Shown here: positions 1-7,429 of the stretch, one piece after another
Position numbering within the stretch: position 1 is the first letter of the stretch
Layout: each line of letters opens with the position of its first letter
Assembly (NCBI GenBank): GCA_028717225.1
Contig: JAQUOF010000004.1
Location: 1-43,601 of the forward strand
Direction: 5' to 3'
Length of the DNA stretch: 43,601 bases
Source: Patescibacteria group bacterium
GTDB taxonomy: Bacteria; Patescibacteriota; Patescibacteriia; UBA2591; JAQUPP01
The notes under the pieces: generated by a model
Told to the model about the DNA's origin: nothing
Seen by the model: the letters and a program-made list of their open reading frames with translations, nothing else
Database searches by the model: none
Position numbers and translations under genes: made by a program

Positions 1-2163
1 CAAGGCTTCTTCTAAATTTTCCTGAACCGGGAAAATATTTTTAATTAAATTGGCAATACCCTTAATATCCCATTGACCTTCCGCGTCGCCGGCCGTATGA
101 AAAGCGACTATTTTTTTAATTTCTTCTTCAACGACATTTAAGATTTTTTCTTTTAAACCTTCTTTATCCATGGCCAAAATCTTTTTTCTTCGGCCATAAA
201 TCGTTTCGCGATGCTTGTTCAGAACATCATCATAATCAAGCAAATGTTTTCTCATGTCAAAATTAAATTCTTCAACTTTTCTTTGAGCTGATTCAATGGC
301 TCGTGAAACCATTCTGTTTTCAATCGGAAAATCTTCCGGAATTTTCAAGGTTTGCATTAAACCTGAAATGCGATTGCCGCCGAAAATTCTCATTAAATCG
401 TCTTCCAAAGAAATAAAAAATTCGGTTGAACCCGGATCGCCCTGACGTCCGCTTCTTCCTCTTAACTGATTGTCAATGCGGCGTGATTCATGCCGTTCTG
501 TGCCGATTACGCGCAAACCTCCGGCTTCAATAACTTTTTTTTGTTCTTCCAGGTTTGGCGGATTGCCGCCTAAAATAATATCCACTCCCCGACCGGCCAT
601 ATTGGTGGCCACGGTTATTGCTTTCATTCTGCCGGCTTGAGCGATAATTTGTCCTTCTCTTTCGTGATTCTTGGCATTTAAAACTTCATGAGGAATTCCT
701 TTGCGTTCCAATAATTGAGAAACTAATTCATTTTTATCCACTGAAATTGTGCCGACTAAAACCGGTTGGCCTTTTTCATAACATTTTTTAATTTCTTCCG
801 CCAAGGCATTATATTTGCCTTCTTCGGTGCGATAAATTTTATCCGATAAATCTTCTCTGGTTACCGGTTTATTGGTAGGAATGGCTACTACTTCCAAATG
901 ATAAATTTTATCAAATTCTTCCGCTTCACTGAGAGCTGTACCGGTCATACCGGCTAATTTTTTATAAAGACGAAAATAATTTTGGAAACTGACCGTGGCC
1001 AAAGTGTTTGATTCCTGTTTAACTTCCACATTTTCTTTGGCTTCAATGGCTTGATGCAAGCCCTCAGAATAACGGCGGCCAAACATCAATCTTCCGGTAA
1101 ATTCGTCAACAATCACTATCTCTCCGTCTTTAACAACATAATTACGATCCAAAGTAAAAAGGCTTTCAGCTTTTAATGCGGACTCAATATGATGAACCAA
1201 TGTAAAATTACTGGTCGCCCACGGATCTTCGCCCAGCCAAGCCACCATTTTATTTTGCCCGCCTTCGGTTAAAATAACGGTTTGCATTTTTTCGTCAACA
1301 ATATAATCTTCTTCCTTTTTAAAATTTTTAGCCAAGCGCGCCAATTTAAAATACAAGTCAGCCGATTCTTCAGCCGGTGAAGAAATAATCAAAGGAGTTC
1401 TGGCTTCATCAATTAAAATACTGTCCACTTCATCAACAATGGCGTAGTTAAATTCTCGCTGTGCCATATCGTCCAAACTGTAAACCAAATTATCTCTTAA
1501 ATAATCAAAACCGAATTCATTATTCGTGCCGTAAGTAATATCCGCCTGATACGCTTCTTTTCTTTTAACCGGCCGTAGATAACTTTTTATAATTTTAAAA
1601 GCTTCCACTTCTTTATTTTTTTCATTTTCATTCTGTTCGGAATTTTCTTCAACTGGTGGCTGATAATTCGGATCATAAATAAAAGCCGCATCGTGAACAA
1701 TGCAGCTGACGCTTAATCCCAAAGCATAATAAATCTGGCCCATCCAAACAGTATCTCGACGAGCCAAATAATCATTAACCGTAATAATATGCACTCCCTT
1801 TCCGTCCAAAGCATTCAAATAAGCCGCTAAAGTGGCGGCTAAAGTTTTTCCTTCACCGGTTTTCAATTCGGCGATTTGCCCTTTATGAAGAATAATACCG
1901 GCCATTAACTGAACATCAAAATGCCTTTGCTGTAATGTTCTTTTTGACGCTTCTCTTGTCAAAGCAAAAGCCTCTGGCAAAATTTGATCTTTGGATTTTC
2001 CATTTTTCAATTCATCTTTTAATTCATTCGTTTTTCCAATTAAATCCTTGTCGGATAATTTTTTAAATTCCGATTCCAAAGAATTAATTTTTTCCACGAT
2101 TGGCAGAAGTTTCTGAACTTCTTTTTTATTGGGGTCGCCAAAAATTTTTTTAAAAAGGGACAT
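1..2163 (-). CDS. secA: Preprotein translocase ATPase SecA (3' end beyond window)
   Basis: SecA drives ATP-dependent export of unfolded proteins through SecYEG at the membrane. The reading frame is open from ATG at 2163 to the window edge, giving 721 residues against roughly 830-900 for the family, so the C-terminus is missing. Visible landmarks are the Walker A motif [10 protein letters not shown] (about 98-107), [10 protein letters not shown] (about 128-137), [17 protein letters not shown] (about 209-225), the DEVD-type Walker B in [16 protein letters not shown], and [15 protein letters not shown] with [11 protein letters not shown] in the second motor domain. A lysine- and glutamate-rich insertion of about 35 residues (about 166-202) interrupts the first nucleotide-binding domain, where typical SecA has a few residues. 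It is the last visible gene of the pgk-eno-gpmI-gpmI-hpf-secA run, 119 bases after hpf. Identification is secure. Confidence 0.97.
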   Translation of the reverse strand, partial: MSLFKKIFGDPNKKEVQKLLPIVEKINSLESEFKKLSDKDLIGKTNELKDELKNGKSKDQILPEAFALTREASKRTLQQRHFDVQLMAGIILHKGQIAELKTGEGKTLAATLAAYLNALDGKGVHIITVNDYLARRDTVWMGQIYYALGLSVSCIVHDAAFIYDPNYQPPVEENSEQNENEKNKEVEAFKIIKSYLRPVKRKEAYQADITYGTNNEFGFDYLRDNLVYSLDDMAQREFNYAIVDEVDSILIDEARTPLIISSPAEESADLYFKLARLAKNFKKEEDYIVDEKMQTVILTEGGQNKMVAWLGEDPWATSNFTLVHHIESALKAESLFTLDRNYVVKDGEIVIVDEFTGRLMFGRRYSEGLHQAIEAKENVEVKQESNTLATVSFQNYFRLYKKLAGMTGTALSEAEEFDKIYHLEVVAIPTNKPVTREDLSDKIYRTEEGKYNALAEEIKKCYEKGQPVLVGTISVDKNELVSQLLERKGIPHEVLNAKNHEREGQIIAQAGRMKAITVATNMAGRGVDIILGGNPPNLEEQKKVIEAGGLRVIGTERHESRRIDNQLRGRSGRQGDPGSTEFFISLEDDLMRIFGGNRISGLMQTLKIPEDFPIENRMVSRAIESAQRKVEEFNFDMRKHLLDYDDVLNKHRETIYGRRKKILAMDKEGLKEKILNVVEEEIKKIVAFHTAGDAEGQWDIKGIANLIKNIFPVQENLEEAL

Positions 2164-2167
2164 AATA

Positions 2168-2280
2168 GTTAGCTTTTTAGGAATTAGCTTATTAGCTTCT
2201 TAGAAATTAATTTCTTAACTTATAGGTTTTATAATTTCTAAAACCTAAAAAGCTAAAAAGCTACCAGCTAAGAAGCTGTT
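2168..2280. repeat. Word-like intergenic repeat array (AGCTTCTTAG / AGCTTTTTAGG family)
   Basis: The whole hpf-secA gap is built of short words occurring in both orientations. AGCTTCTTAG at 2194-2203 is inverted at 2268-2277, AGCTTTTTAGG at 2171-2181 is inverted at 2244-2254, AGGTTTTA at 2224-2231 pairs with 2239-2246, and a perfect 14-bp palindrome lies at 2202-2215. The RNA could fold, but there is no GC stem with a U tract, so I do not call a terminator. A close relative lies at 40771-40806. Confidence 0.75.
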
Positions 2281-2282
2281 TT

Positions 2283-2672
2283 CTATTCTTCGTCTTCGTT
2301 ATCCTCTCCCTTTTTAAAAAATAAAGAAGAGATTGCTTTCGTGCCTCTGACAAATTTATTAATCAAGCGCTTTTTGGATTCGCGAATACCACGATAATGT
2401 TCCAATTGTTTTCTGATTTTTTCTTCAACTTTATCTACGGCCTCTTGAATATTGGCCGCGCGAACTGAAGCTTCCAATAATCTATCCGGCATTTTTAAAA
2501 CCAATTCCAATGTAAAAGCTTCTGATTTGGCATAACTGGCATTATGATTTAAATCCACTTTTGCCTCCCAAATTTTGTCGGAAAAACGATTTAATTTTTT
2601 AATTTTTTCTTCCAGATAATCTTTTAATTCTCCGGAAAGAGTGACATTTTGAAAAAAATACTTTATTTCCAT
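2283..2672 (-). CDS. hpf: Ribosome hibernation promoting factor, short HPF/RaiA type
   Basis: HPF/RaiA-family proteins bind the 30S decoding region and hold ribosomes inactive in stationary phase or stress. The 129-residue product has the family pattern: an N-terminal strand IKYFFQNVTLSGELKDYLEEK, a central VDLNHNASYAKSEAFTLEL strand pair, and RAANIQEAVDKVEEKIRKQLEHYR as the second helix. It lacks the long C-terminal dimerisation domain of long HPF and instead ends in a basic stretch and an acidic tail (GEDNEDEE). ATG at 2672 is the only sensible start. The gene lies 27 bases after gpmI copy 1 and before secA, a common neighbour of hpf in many bacteria. Family assignment is firm; the short/long subtype rests on length alone. 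Confidence 0.9.
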   Translation of the reverse strand: MEIKYFFQNVTLSGELKDYLEEKIKKLNRFSDKIWEAKVDLNHNASYAKSEAFTLELVLKMPDRLLEASVRAANIQEAVDKVEEKIRKQLEHYRGIRESKKRLINKFVRGTKAISSLFFKKGEDNEDEE

Positions 2673-2699
2673 ATTTTTTTTATTATTAAATTATTTAAA

Positions 2700-4280
2700 T
2701 TATATTAATGATATTCCTGTCATTTCGGCCGGTTTTTCCAGTCCCATGATTTTTAAAACAGTCGGGGCAACATCAGCCAAAACACCGCTTGGTGCCAATA
2801 AATTCAATTCTTGCGCCGTCTGGACAATAGATTTATTTTCTGAATTTTTATCTATCACAATAAAAGGAACCGGATTGGTGGAATGCTCTTTATCTATTTC
2901 ACCTGTGCGAAGATTGGCAAGTTCCTCACTGTTGCCATGATCAGCAACAATAATACTAACCCAATTTTCTTTTAAAGCCAAGCTGACAATTTGGCCCATT
3001 GCCTCATCTAAAAATTCCAACGCCTTGATCGTGGCCGGTAAATTACCGGTATGGCCAACCATATCAGCATTGGCAAAATTTACTACGATAAATTGATATT
3101 TATTGCTGTCAATCGCCCACAGAACTTGGTGAGTTACTTCTGAAGCCGACATTTCCGGTTTTTGATCATAAGCAGAAATGCGCGGCGAAGGAATTAAAAT
3201 GCGATCTTCTCCGGGAAACGGTTCTTCGCGCCCGCCATTGAAGAAAAAAGTGACATGAGCATATTTTTCCGTTTCCGCGATATGGAGCTGTTTTAGTCCT
3301 TGATCGCTGATAATTTTGGCTAATGAATTTTTAATTTCTTCCGGAGGAAAAGCTATCTCTACTGATAAACCTTTTTCATATTCAGTCATGGTGACAAAAA
3401 ATAAATTTTTGATTTTTTCTCTTTTAAAACCCTTAAAATCATTTGAAACAAAAGATTTGGTTAATTCACGTCCCCGATCAGATCTGAAATTAAAGAAAAT
3501 CACCGCATCATTATCCTGAATTTTGCTTAAAGGCTGAGAATCTTTCGTTATTATAATCGGACTGAACTCCTCATCATAAATTTGCTTTTTATACGAAGAT
3601 TCAATCGCTTCCAACGGATCTGTAAATTCTTGTTCGGCCAAACCTTTTGCCATGGCCAAATAAGATTGTTCAATTCTCTCCCAATGATTATCGCGATCCA
3701 TTGCCCAGAAACGACCGGTAATTGTTGCAATCTGTCCTACTCCGATGATTTTAATTTTTTCCATCAATTGAATTAAAAAACTTTTTCCGCTGTCTCTCGG
3801 CGTATCTCTCCCGTCTAAAATCGGATGAATATAAACCTGTTTAAAATCATTTTTGGCGGCTAATTCCAAAAGCGCGTATAAATGTTCATTTGATGAATGA
3901 ACCGCTCCATTTGACAATAATCCGACCAAATGCAAATTTGATTTATTCTTTTTGGCATGTTCTATTGCTTTTAAAAATGCTTGATTTTGAAAAAAACTTC
4001 CGTCAATAATTGATTTATTTATTTTCGGCAAATTTTCCCAAATAATTTTCCCCGCCCCCAAACTCAAATGCCCGACTTCTGAATTGCCCGGTTCTCCCCA
4101 AGAGAGACCAACCGCTTCGCCTGATGATTGCAAAGTTGAAGTGGGATAAGAAGAAACCAATTTATTGAATATCGGCAAATTAGCCAAAGTAACGGCGTTG
4201 CCTTGACTTGGCGGAGCGATTCCCCAACCGTCTAAAATTATCAATATTACAGGTTGTATTTTATTAGATAATTCTGTCAT
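2700..4280 (-). CDS. gpmI: 2,3-bisphosphoglycerate-independent phosphoglycerate mutase, copy 1
   Basis: This enzyme interconverts 3- and 2-phosphoglycerate through a phosphoserine intermediate and uses two Mn ions. The 526-residue reading from ATG at 4280 has ILDGWGIAP at the first metal site, the catalytic serine in EPGNSEVGHLSLGAG, DGRDTPRDSG, TGRFWAMDRDNHW, NFRSDRGREL, AETEKYAHVTFFFNGG, NFANADMVGHTGN and ADHGNSEE. All key motifs are intact and the length is normal. The frame stays open nine codons further to a TTG at 4307, but ATG at 4280 starts directly before the conserved core. A second, clearly diverged copy lies immediately upstream at 4380-5981. Both sit between eno and hpf in the same orientation, so the pair is probably cotranscribed with pgk and eno. 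Confidence 0.95.
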   Translation of the reverse strand: MTELSNKIQPVILIILDGWGIAPPSQGNAVTLANLPIFNKLVSSYPTSTLQSSGEAVGLSWGEPGNSEVGHLSLGAGKIIWENLPKINKSIIDGSFFQNQAFLKAIEHAKKNKSNLHLVGLLSNGAVHSSNEHLYALLELAAKNDFKQVYIHPILDGRDTPRDSGKSFLIQLMEKIKIIGVGQIATITGRFWAMDRDNHWERIEQSYLAMAKGLAEQEFTDPLEAIESSYKKQIYDEEFSPIIITKDSQPLSKIQDNDAVIFFNFRSDRGRELTKSFVSNDFKGFKREKIKNLFFVTMTEYEKGLSVEIAFPPEEIKNSLAKIISDQGLKQLHIAETEKYAHVTFFFNGGREEPFPGEDRILIPSPRISAYDQKPEMSASEVTHQVLWAIDSNKYQFIVVNFANADMVGHTGNLPATIKALEFLDEAMGQIVSLALKENWVSIIVADHGNSEELANLRTGEIDKEHSTNPVPFIVIDKNSENKSIVQTAQELNLLAPSGVLADVAPTVLKIMGLEKPAEMTGISLI

Positions 4281-4314
4281 ATAACTATCATTTTTTATTA
4301 AAAACAAAGTTTTG

Positions 4315-4408
4315 AAATTTCTAACCTAAAGTTTGAGTTATTGTTTAGAAATTAGGTTAATTAGGTCAATTTTACATTGTCATTTTACATTTTGATTTTT
4401 GCTTTTTG
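4315..4408. repeat. Word-like repeat array between the two gpmI copies
   Basis: The array mixes two word families. AATTTCTAA at 4316-4324 is inverted as TTAGAAATT at 4345-4353. From about 4371 the CATTTTACATTTTGA family runs into the 3' end of gpmI copy 2, so that the enzyme's last residues (SKSKNQNVK) are encoded by repeat words. A 17-bp segment at 4340-4356 recurs exactly at 6108-6124. A 22-bp segment at 4379-4400 recurs with one mismatch inside pgk at 7812-7833. Confidence 0.8.
4340..4356. repeat. 17-bp direct repeat, left copy flanking gpmI copy 2
   Basis: ATTGTTTAGAAATTAGG is present here and at 6108-6124 in the same orientation. The two copies bracket the second phosphoglycerate mutase gene. 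They belong to the wider word-repeat family, so they may be repeat filler rather than duplication scars. Confidence 0.85.
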
Positions 4409-5981
4409 ATATTAATGTCTGGCCTGTCATCTCTTTTGATTTTTTAAGACCCATTAATTCCAAAATAGTCGGCGCCACATCAGCCAAAACACCGTCTTTT
4501 CTTAATTTTTTTCCTTTATAATCGGAATTAACTAAAATAAACGGAACCGGATTAATGGAATGTTTGGTATCCACTTCGCCGGTTGTTAAATTAATCATTT
4601 CTTCGGCATTGCCATGATCAGCGGTAACAATAATGGAATAACCGTGTTTTTTGCCGGCCTTAATTATTTTCCCCAAACTTTCATCAACACATTCTATTCC
4701 TTTTATGGTTGCCTGCAAATCACCGGTATGACCAATCATGTCCGCATTGCAAAAATTCATCATAATAAAATAAAATTTCTGAGTTTTAATTTTTTCCAAA
4801 ACTATTTTTGTTATTCTTCGCGTGCTCATTTCTGGCGTTAAATCATAATGAGAAACATCCGGTGACGGAACAATTATTCTTTCTTCTCCTGATACGGAAT
4901 GATCATAACCGCCATTGAAGAAAAAAGTGACATGAGCGAATTTTTCAGCTTCGGTAATATAAAGCTGCGGCAAACCGTCTATAATTACCGGCAAACTATT
5001 TTTTACTATCCGGCTGGGATAAGCGGTTCTGATATGATCCAAATCCGGACCAAAATCCGCCAGAGCGACAAAAAATAAATTTTTCGGCCATTTTTTTCTT
5101 TTAAACGAACCCGGGTTTTTTTGATTGAATTCTTTTTGAACAAAAGATTTGCTTAATTCACGGGCTCGGTCGGATCGCAGATTCATAAAAATAACCAAAT
5201 CATTGTCGTCAATAGTGGCTGTTGGTTGGTGATCTTTTTTGATAATAGTCGGCAAAATAAATTCATCTGTTTCTTGACGATTATAAGCTTGAACAATAGC
5301 CTCTTTGGGGGTTGAAGCTTGAAATCCTTTGCCTAAAACCAAAAGATTGTAAACTTTTTCAACTCTGTCCCATTGTTTTGTCCTGTCCATGGCATAAAAT
5401 CTGCCTGAAATACTGGCGATATTAACTTTCAAATGATGATTGTCATGATTTATTTTTTGTTCAAATCTCTCCACCAGACGAATAGCCGCATGCTGTGAAG
5501 AATCGCGGCCATCGGTAAAAAGATGTAAAAATACTTCTTCAACTTTTTGCTCTTCCAAAAGCTTTAACATTGCCAACCAATGTTCGGGTGATGAATGAGC
5601 GCTGTTTTCTTCAGTCACCAAGCCTATTAAATGAACTTTTGATTTATATTTTTTAAGATGTGAAATTCCTTCCAAAAAAGCCGGATTTTTAAAAAATGTT
5701 TCATCTTTAATACTCTCGGAAATATAAACCGCGTCATCTTTAACGGCTCGTCCGGCGCCCAAATTCAAATGACCGGCTTCTGAATTTCCGGGTTGATTTT
5801 TAGGCAAACCGACGCATTCTCCAAAAGCGCAAACCTCGGTATAGGGATATTTTTCTTTATAATGATTAAAATTTGGCGTATTTGCCAGAGTAACGGCATT
5901 ACCCTTGCTTTCCGGCGCCACCCCCCAACCGTCAAGGATTATAAGAATAACGGGTTTAATTTTATTAATATTTTTTTTCAT
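4380..5981 (-). CDS. gpmI: 2,3-bisphosphoglycerate-independent phosphoglycerate mutase, copy 2
   Basis: A second full-length iPGM of 533 residues from ATG at 5981; the frame continues nine codons to a TTG at 6008, which I reject. The catalytic motifs are complete: ILDGWGVAPESKGN, the serine in QPGNSEAGHLNLGAG, FTDGRDSSQHAA, SGRFYAMDRTKQW, NLRSDRAREL, TEAEKFAHVTFFFNGG, NFCNADMIGHTGD and ADHGNAEE. It differs from copy 1 throughout, so the duplication is old or one copy came from elsewhere. The last residues after TGQTLI (SKSKNQNVK) extend past where copy 1 stops and are encoded by word-repeat DNA. It may be a second active mutase or have shifted substrate; the sequence shows no lost active-site residue. 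Confidence 0.95.
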   Translation of the reverse strand: MKKNINKIKPVILIILDGWGVAPESKGNAVTLANTPNFNHYKEKYPYTEVCAFGECVGLPKNQPGNSEAGHLNLGAGRAVKDDAVYISESIKDETFFKNPAFLEGISHLKKYKSKVHLIGLVTEENSAHSSPEHWLAMLKLLEEQKVEEVFLHLFTDGRDSSQHAAIRLVERFEQKINHDNHHLKVNIASISGRFYAMDRTKQWDRVEKVYNLLVLGKGFQASTPKEAIVQAYNRQETDEFILPTIIKKDHQPTATIDDNDLVIFMNLRSDRARELSKSFVQKEFNQKNPGSFKRKKWPKNLFFVALADFGPDLDHIRTAYPSRIVKNSLPVIIDGLPQLYITEAEKFAHVTFFFNGGYDHSVSGEERIIVPSPDVSHYDLTPEMSTRRITKIVLEKIKTQKFYFIMMNFCNADMIGHTGDLQATIKGIECVDESLGKIIKAGKKHGYSIIVTADHGNAEEMINLTTGEVDTKHSINPVPFILVNSDYKGKKLRKDGVLADVAPTILELMGLKKSKEMTGQTLISKSKNQNVK

Positions 5982-6012
5982 ACAATATAATTTAATATAA
6001 TCATTCAATTGT

Positions 6013-6141
6013 TCAAAAATTTCTAATTTTTAATTTCTAATTTCTAAATAAATCCCAATTAATTAAATGATTAAAAAAATTAGATATTTGACATTTTAAC
6101 ATTAGACATTGTTTAGAAATTAGGTCAATTAGAAATTAGGC
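6013..6141. repeat. Word-like repeat array between eno and gpmI copy 2
   Basis: This gap holds repeated AATTTCTAAT words on the left and the opposite orientation (TTAGAAATTAGG) on the right, plus an ACATTTTAACATTAGACATT stretch of the CATTTT family. It includes the 17-bp direct repeat copy at 6108-6124. No promoter or GC-rich terminator is evident. Confidence 0.75.
6108..6124. repeat. 17-bp direct repeat, right copy flanking gpmI copy 2
   Basis: Exact copy of 4340-4356, in the same orientation. It lies between the start of gpmI copy 2 and the stop of eno. Confidence 0.85.
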
Positions 6142-7419
6142 ATTTTTTTTCAACTCTTCCTCAATTTCCATTAATCGATTATATTTTGCCACTCGTTCTC
6201 CTCTGTTTGGCGCGCCGGCTTTGATAAAATCAGCGCCAACAGCCACGGCCAAATCGGAAATAAAATCGTCGCTTGTTTCGCCGGAACGATGAGAAATAAC
6301 AATTTTATAATTATTCGCTTGGGCAAATTTAATGCAATTTATCGTTTCAGTCAAAGTGCCGATTTGATTCGGTTTGATTAAAATAGAATTTGCCGCCCTT
6401 TCTTCAATACCCTTTTTTAAATGATCAATATTGGTGGTAAACAAATCGTCGCCGACAATCATTATTTTTTGCAAACGCGCGTGAAGATCTCTCCAGCCGG
6501 CCCAGTCGTCTTCAGACAAACCGTCTTCAATGGAAATAATCGGATATTTTTCAACCCAAGTTTGATATAAAGCAATCAAGTCTTGAGATGACAATTTTTT
6601 ATTTTCAAAAACATATTTTTTTTCTTTAACATCATAAAATTCTGAAGCTGCCACGTCTAAAGCAAAAACTATATCTTGCCCGATTTTAAATCCTGCTTCT
6701 TGGGCTGCGGACATTAAAACCTTCAGCACTTCTTCATTATTTTTAAAGCTTGGCGCAAAACCGCCTTCGTCGCCAACGGCTACTGAAAAACCATAAGTGC
6801 TCTTAATAATATTTTTAAGAATCTGAAAAAATTCCGCGCTTAATCTTATTCTTTCTTTAAACAATTGATTGGGTTGGTTTTTAAAATTTTCAGCCAAAGG
6901 CACGATCATAAATTCCTGAACATCCAATTTATTGTCAGCGTGTCTTCCGCCATTAATCACATTAAGCATTGGAATAGGAAGCTGATAAGCTGGTAAGTTA
7001 ACAAGCTGATAAGTCTCGCGAATATATTTATATAAAGGAATATTTTGCGATTTAGCCCCAGCTCGAGCGCAGGCCAAAGAAACCCCCAAAATGGCATTGG
7101 CGCCTAATTTGCTTTTATTTGGCGTTCCATCTAATTCAATTATTAATTTATCAATTTCTTGAGGGTTTGGTTCATATCCAATTAAGGCCGGAGCGATTAT
7201 TTTTTCCACATTTTCACAAGCATTTAATACACCTTTACCTCCATAACGGTTTAAATTATTATCTCTTAATTCAAGCGCTTCATGAATACCGGTTGAAGCT
7301 CCGGAAGGAACCGCTGCTTTTGATTCTAAACCATTTTCTAAAACAACTCTAACTTCAAGAGTCGGATTGCCTCTTGAATCTAAAATTTCACGAGCGTAAA
7401 TAGATTTAATTTTTGACAT
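6136..7419 (-). CDS. eno: Enolase
   Basis: Enolase dehydrates 2-phosphoglycerate to phosphoenolpyruvate in the cytoplasm. The 427-residue product begins with SKIKSIYAREILDSRGNPT and keeps the active-site set: GASTGIHEALELRD, VQEFMIVP, GDEGGFAPS (E218), the Mg ligands D255, E298 and D324, K349 in ILIKPNQIGT, SHRSGET (H377, R378) and K400. An unusual insertion lies at about residues 134-149 (RETYQLVNLPAYQLPIP). Typical enolases pass directly from LYRYLGG to LPVPMMN there, and the extra residues are encoded by a word repeat (6979-7016). The gene starts 10 bases after the pgk stop, so the two are cotranscribed. The last codons run into the intergenic word array. Confidence 0.97.
   Translation of the reverse strand: MSKIKSIYAREILDSRGNPTLEVRVVLENGLESKAAVPSGASTGIHEALELRDNNLNRYGGKGVLNACENVEKIIAPALIGYEPNPQEIDKLIIELDGTPNKSKLGANAILGVSLACARAGAKSQNIPLYKYIRETYQLVNLPAYQLPIPMLNVINGGRHADNKLDVQEFMIVPLAENFKNQPNQLFKERIRLSAEFFQILKNIIKSTYGFSVAVGDEGGFAPSFKNNEEVLKVLMSAAQEAGFKIGQDIVFALDVAASEFYDVKEKKYVFENKKLSSQDLIALYQTWVEKYPIISIEDGLSEDDWAGWRDLHARLQKIMIVGDDLFTTNIDHLKKGIEERAANSILIKPNQIGTLTETINCIKFAQANNYKIVISHRSGETSDDFISDLAVAVGADFIKAGAPNRGERVAKYNRLMEIEEELKKNA
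6979..7016. repeat. Word repeat inserted in frame in eno
   Basis: AAGCTGATAAGCTGGTAAG and the following GTTAACAAGCTGATAAG belong to the same word family as the arrays at 15610-15648 and 38548-38700. The segment encodes the extra loop YQLVNLPAYQL of enolase, read on the minus strand. Confidence 0.75.
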
Positions 7420-7429
7420 AATTTTTTTA

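Noticed and set aside
2164-2282. tRNA or structured RNA in the hpf-secA gap
   Set aside because: The inverted words form AT-only hairpins; no cloverleaf, T-loop GTTCRA sequence or conserved riboswitch core is visible.
4281-4307. Upstream TTG start for gpmI copy 1 (and likewise 5982-6008 for copy 2 and 19531 for the epimerase)
   Set aside because: Each adds nine residues outside the conserved family start, and a good ATG lies directly before the conserved core.
2164-6141. Repeated short words resembling a CRISPR array
   Set aside because: Units vary in length and order, occur in both orientations, lack spacers of uniform size, and no cas gene is present.
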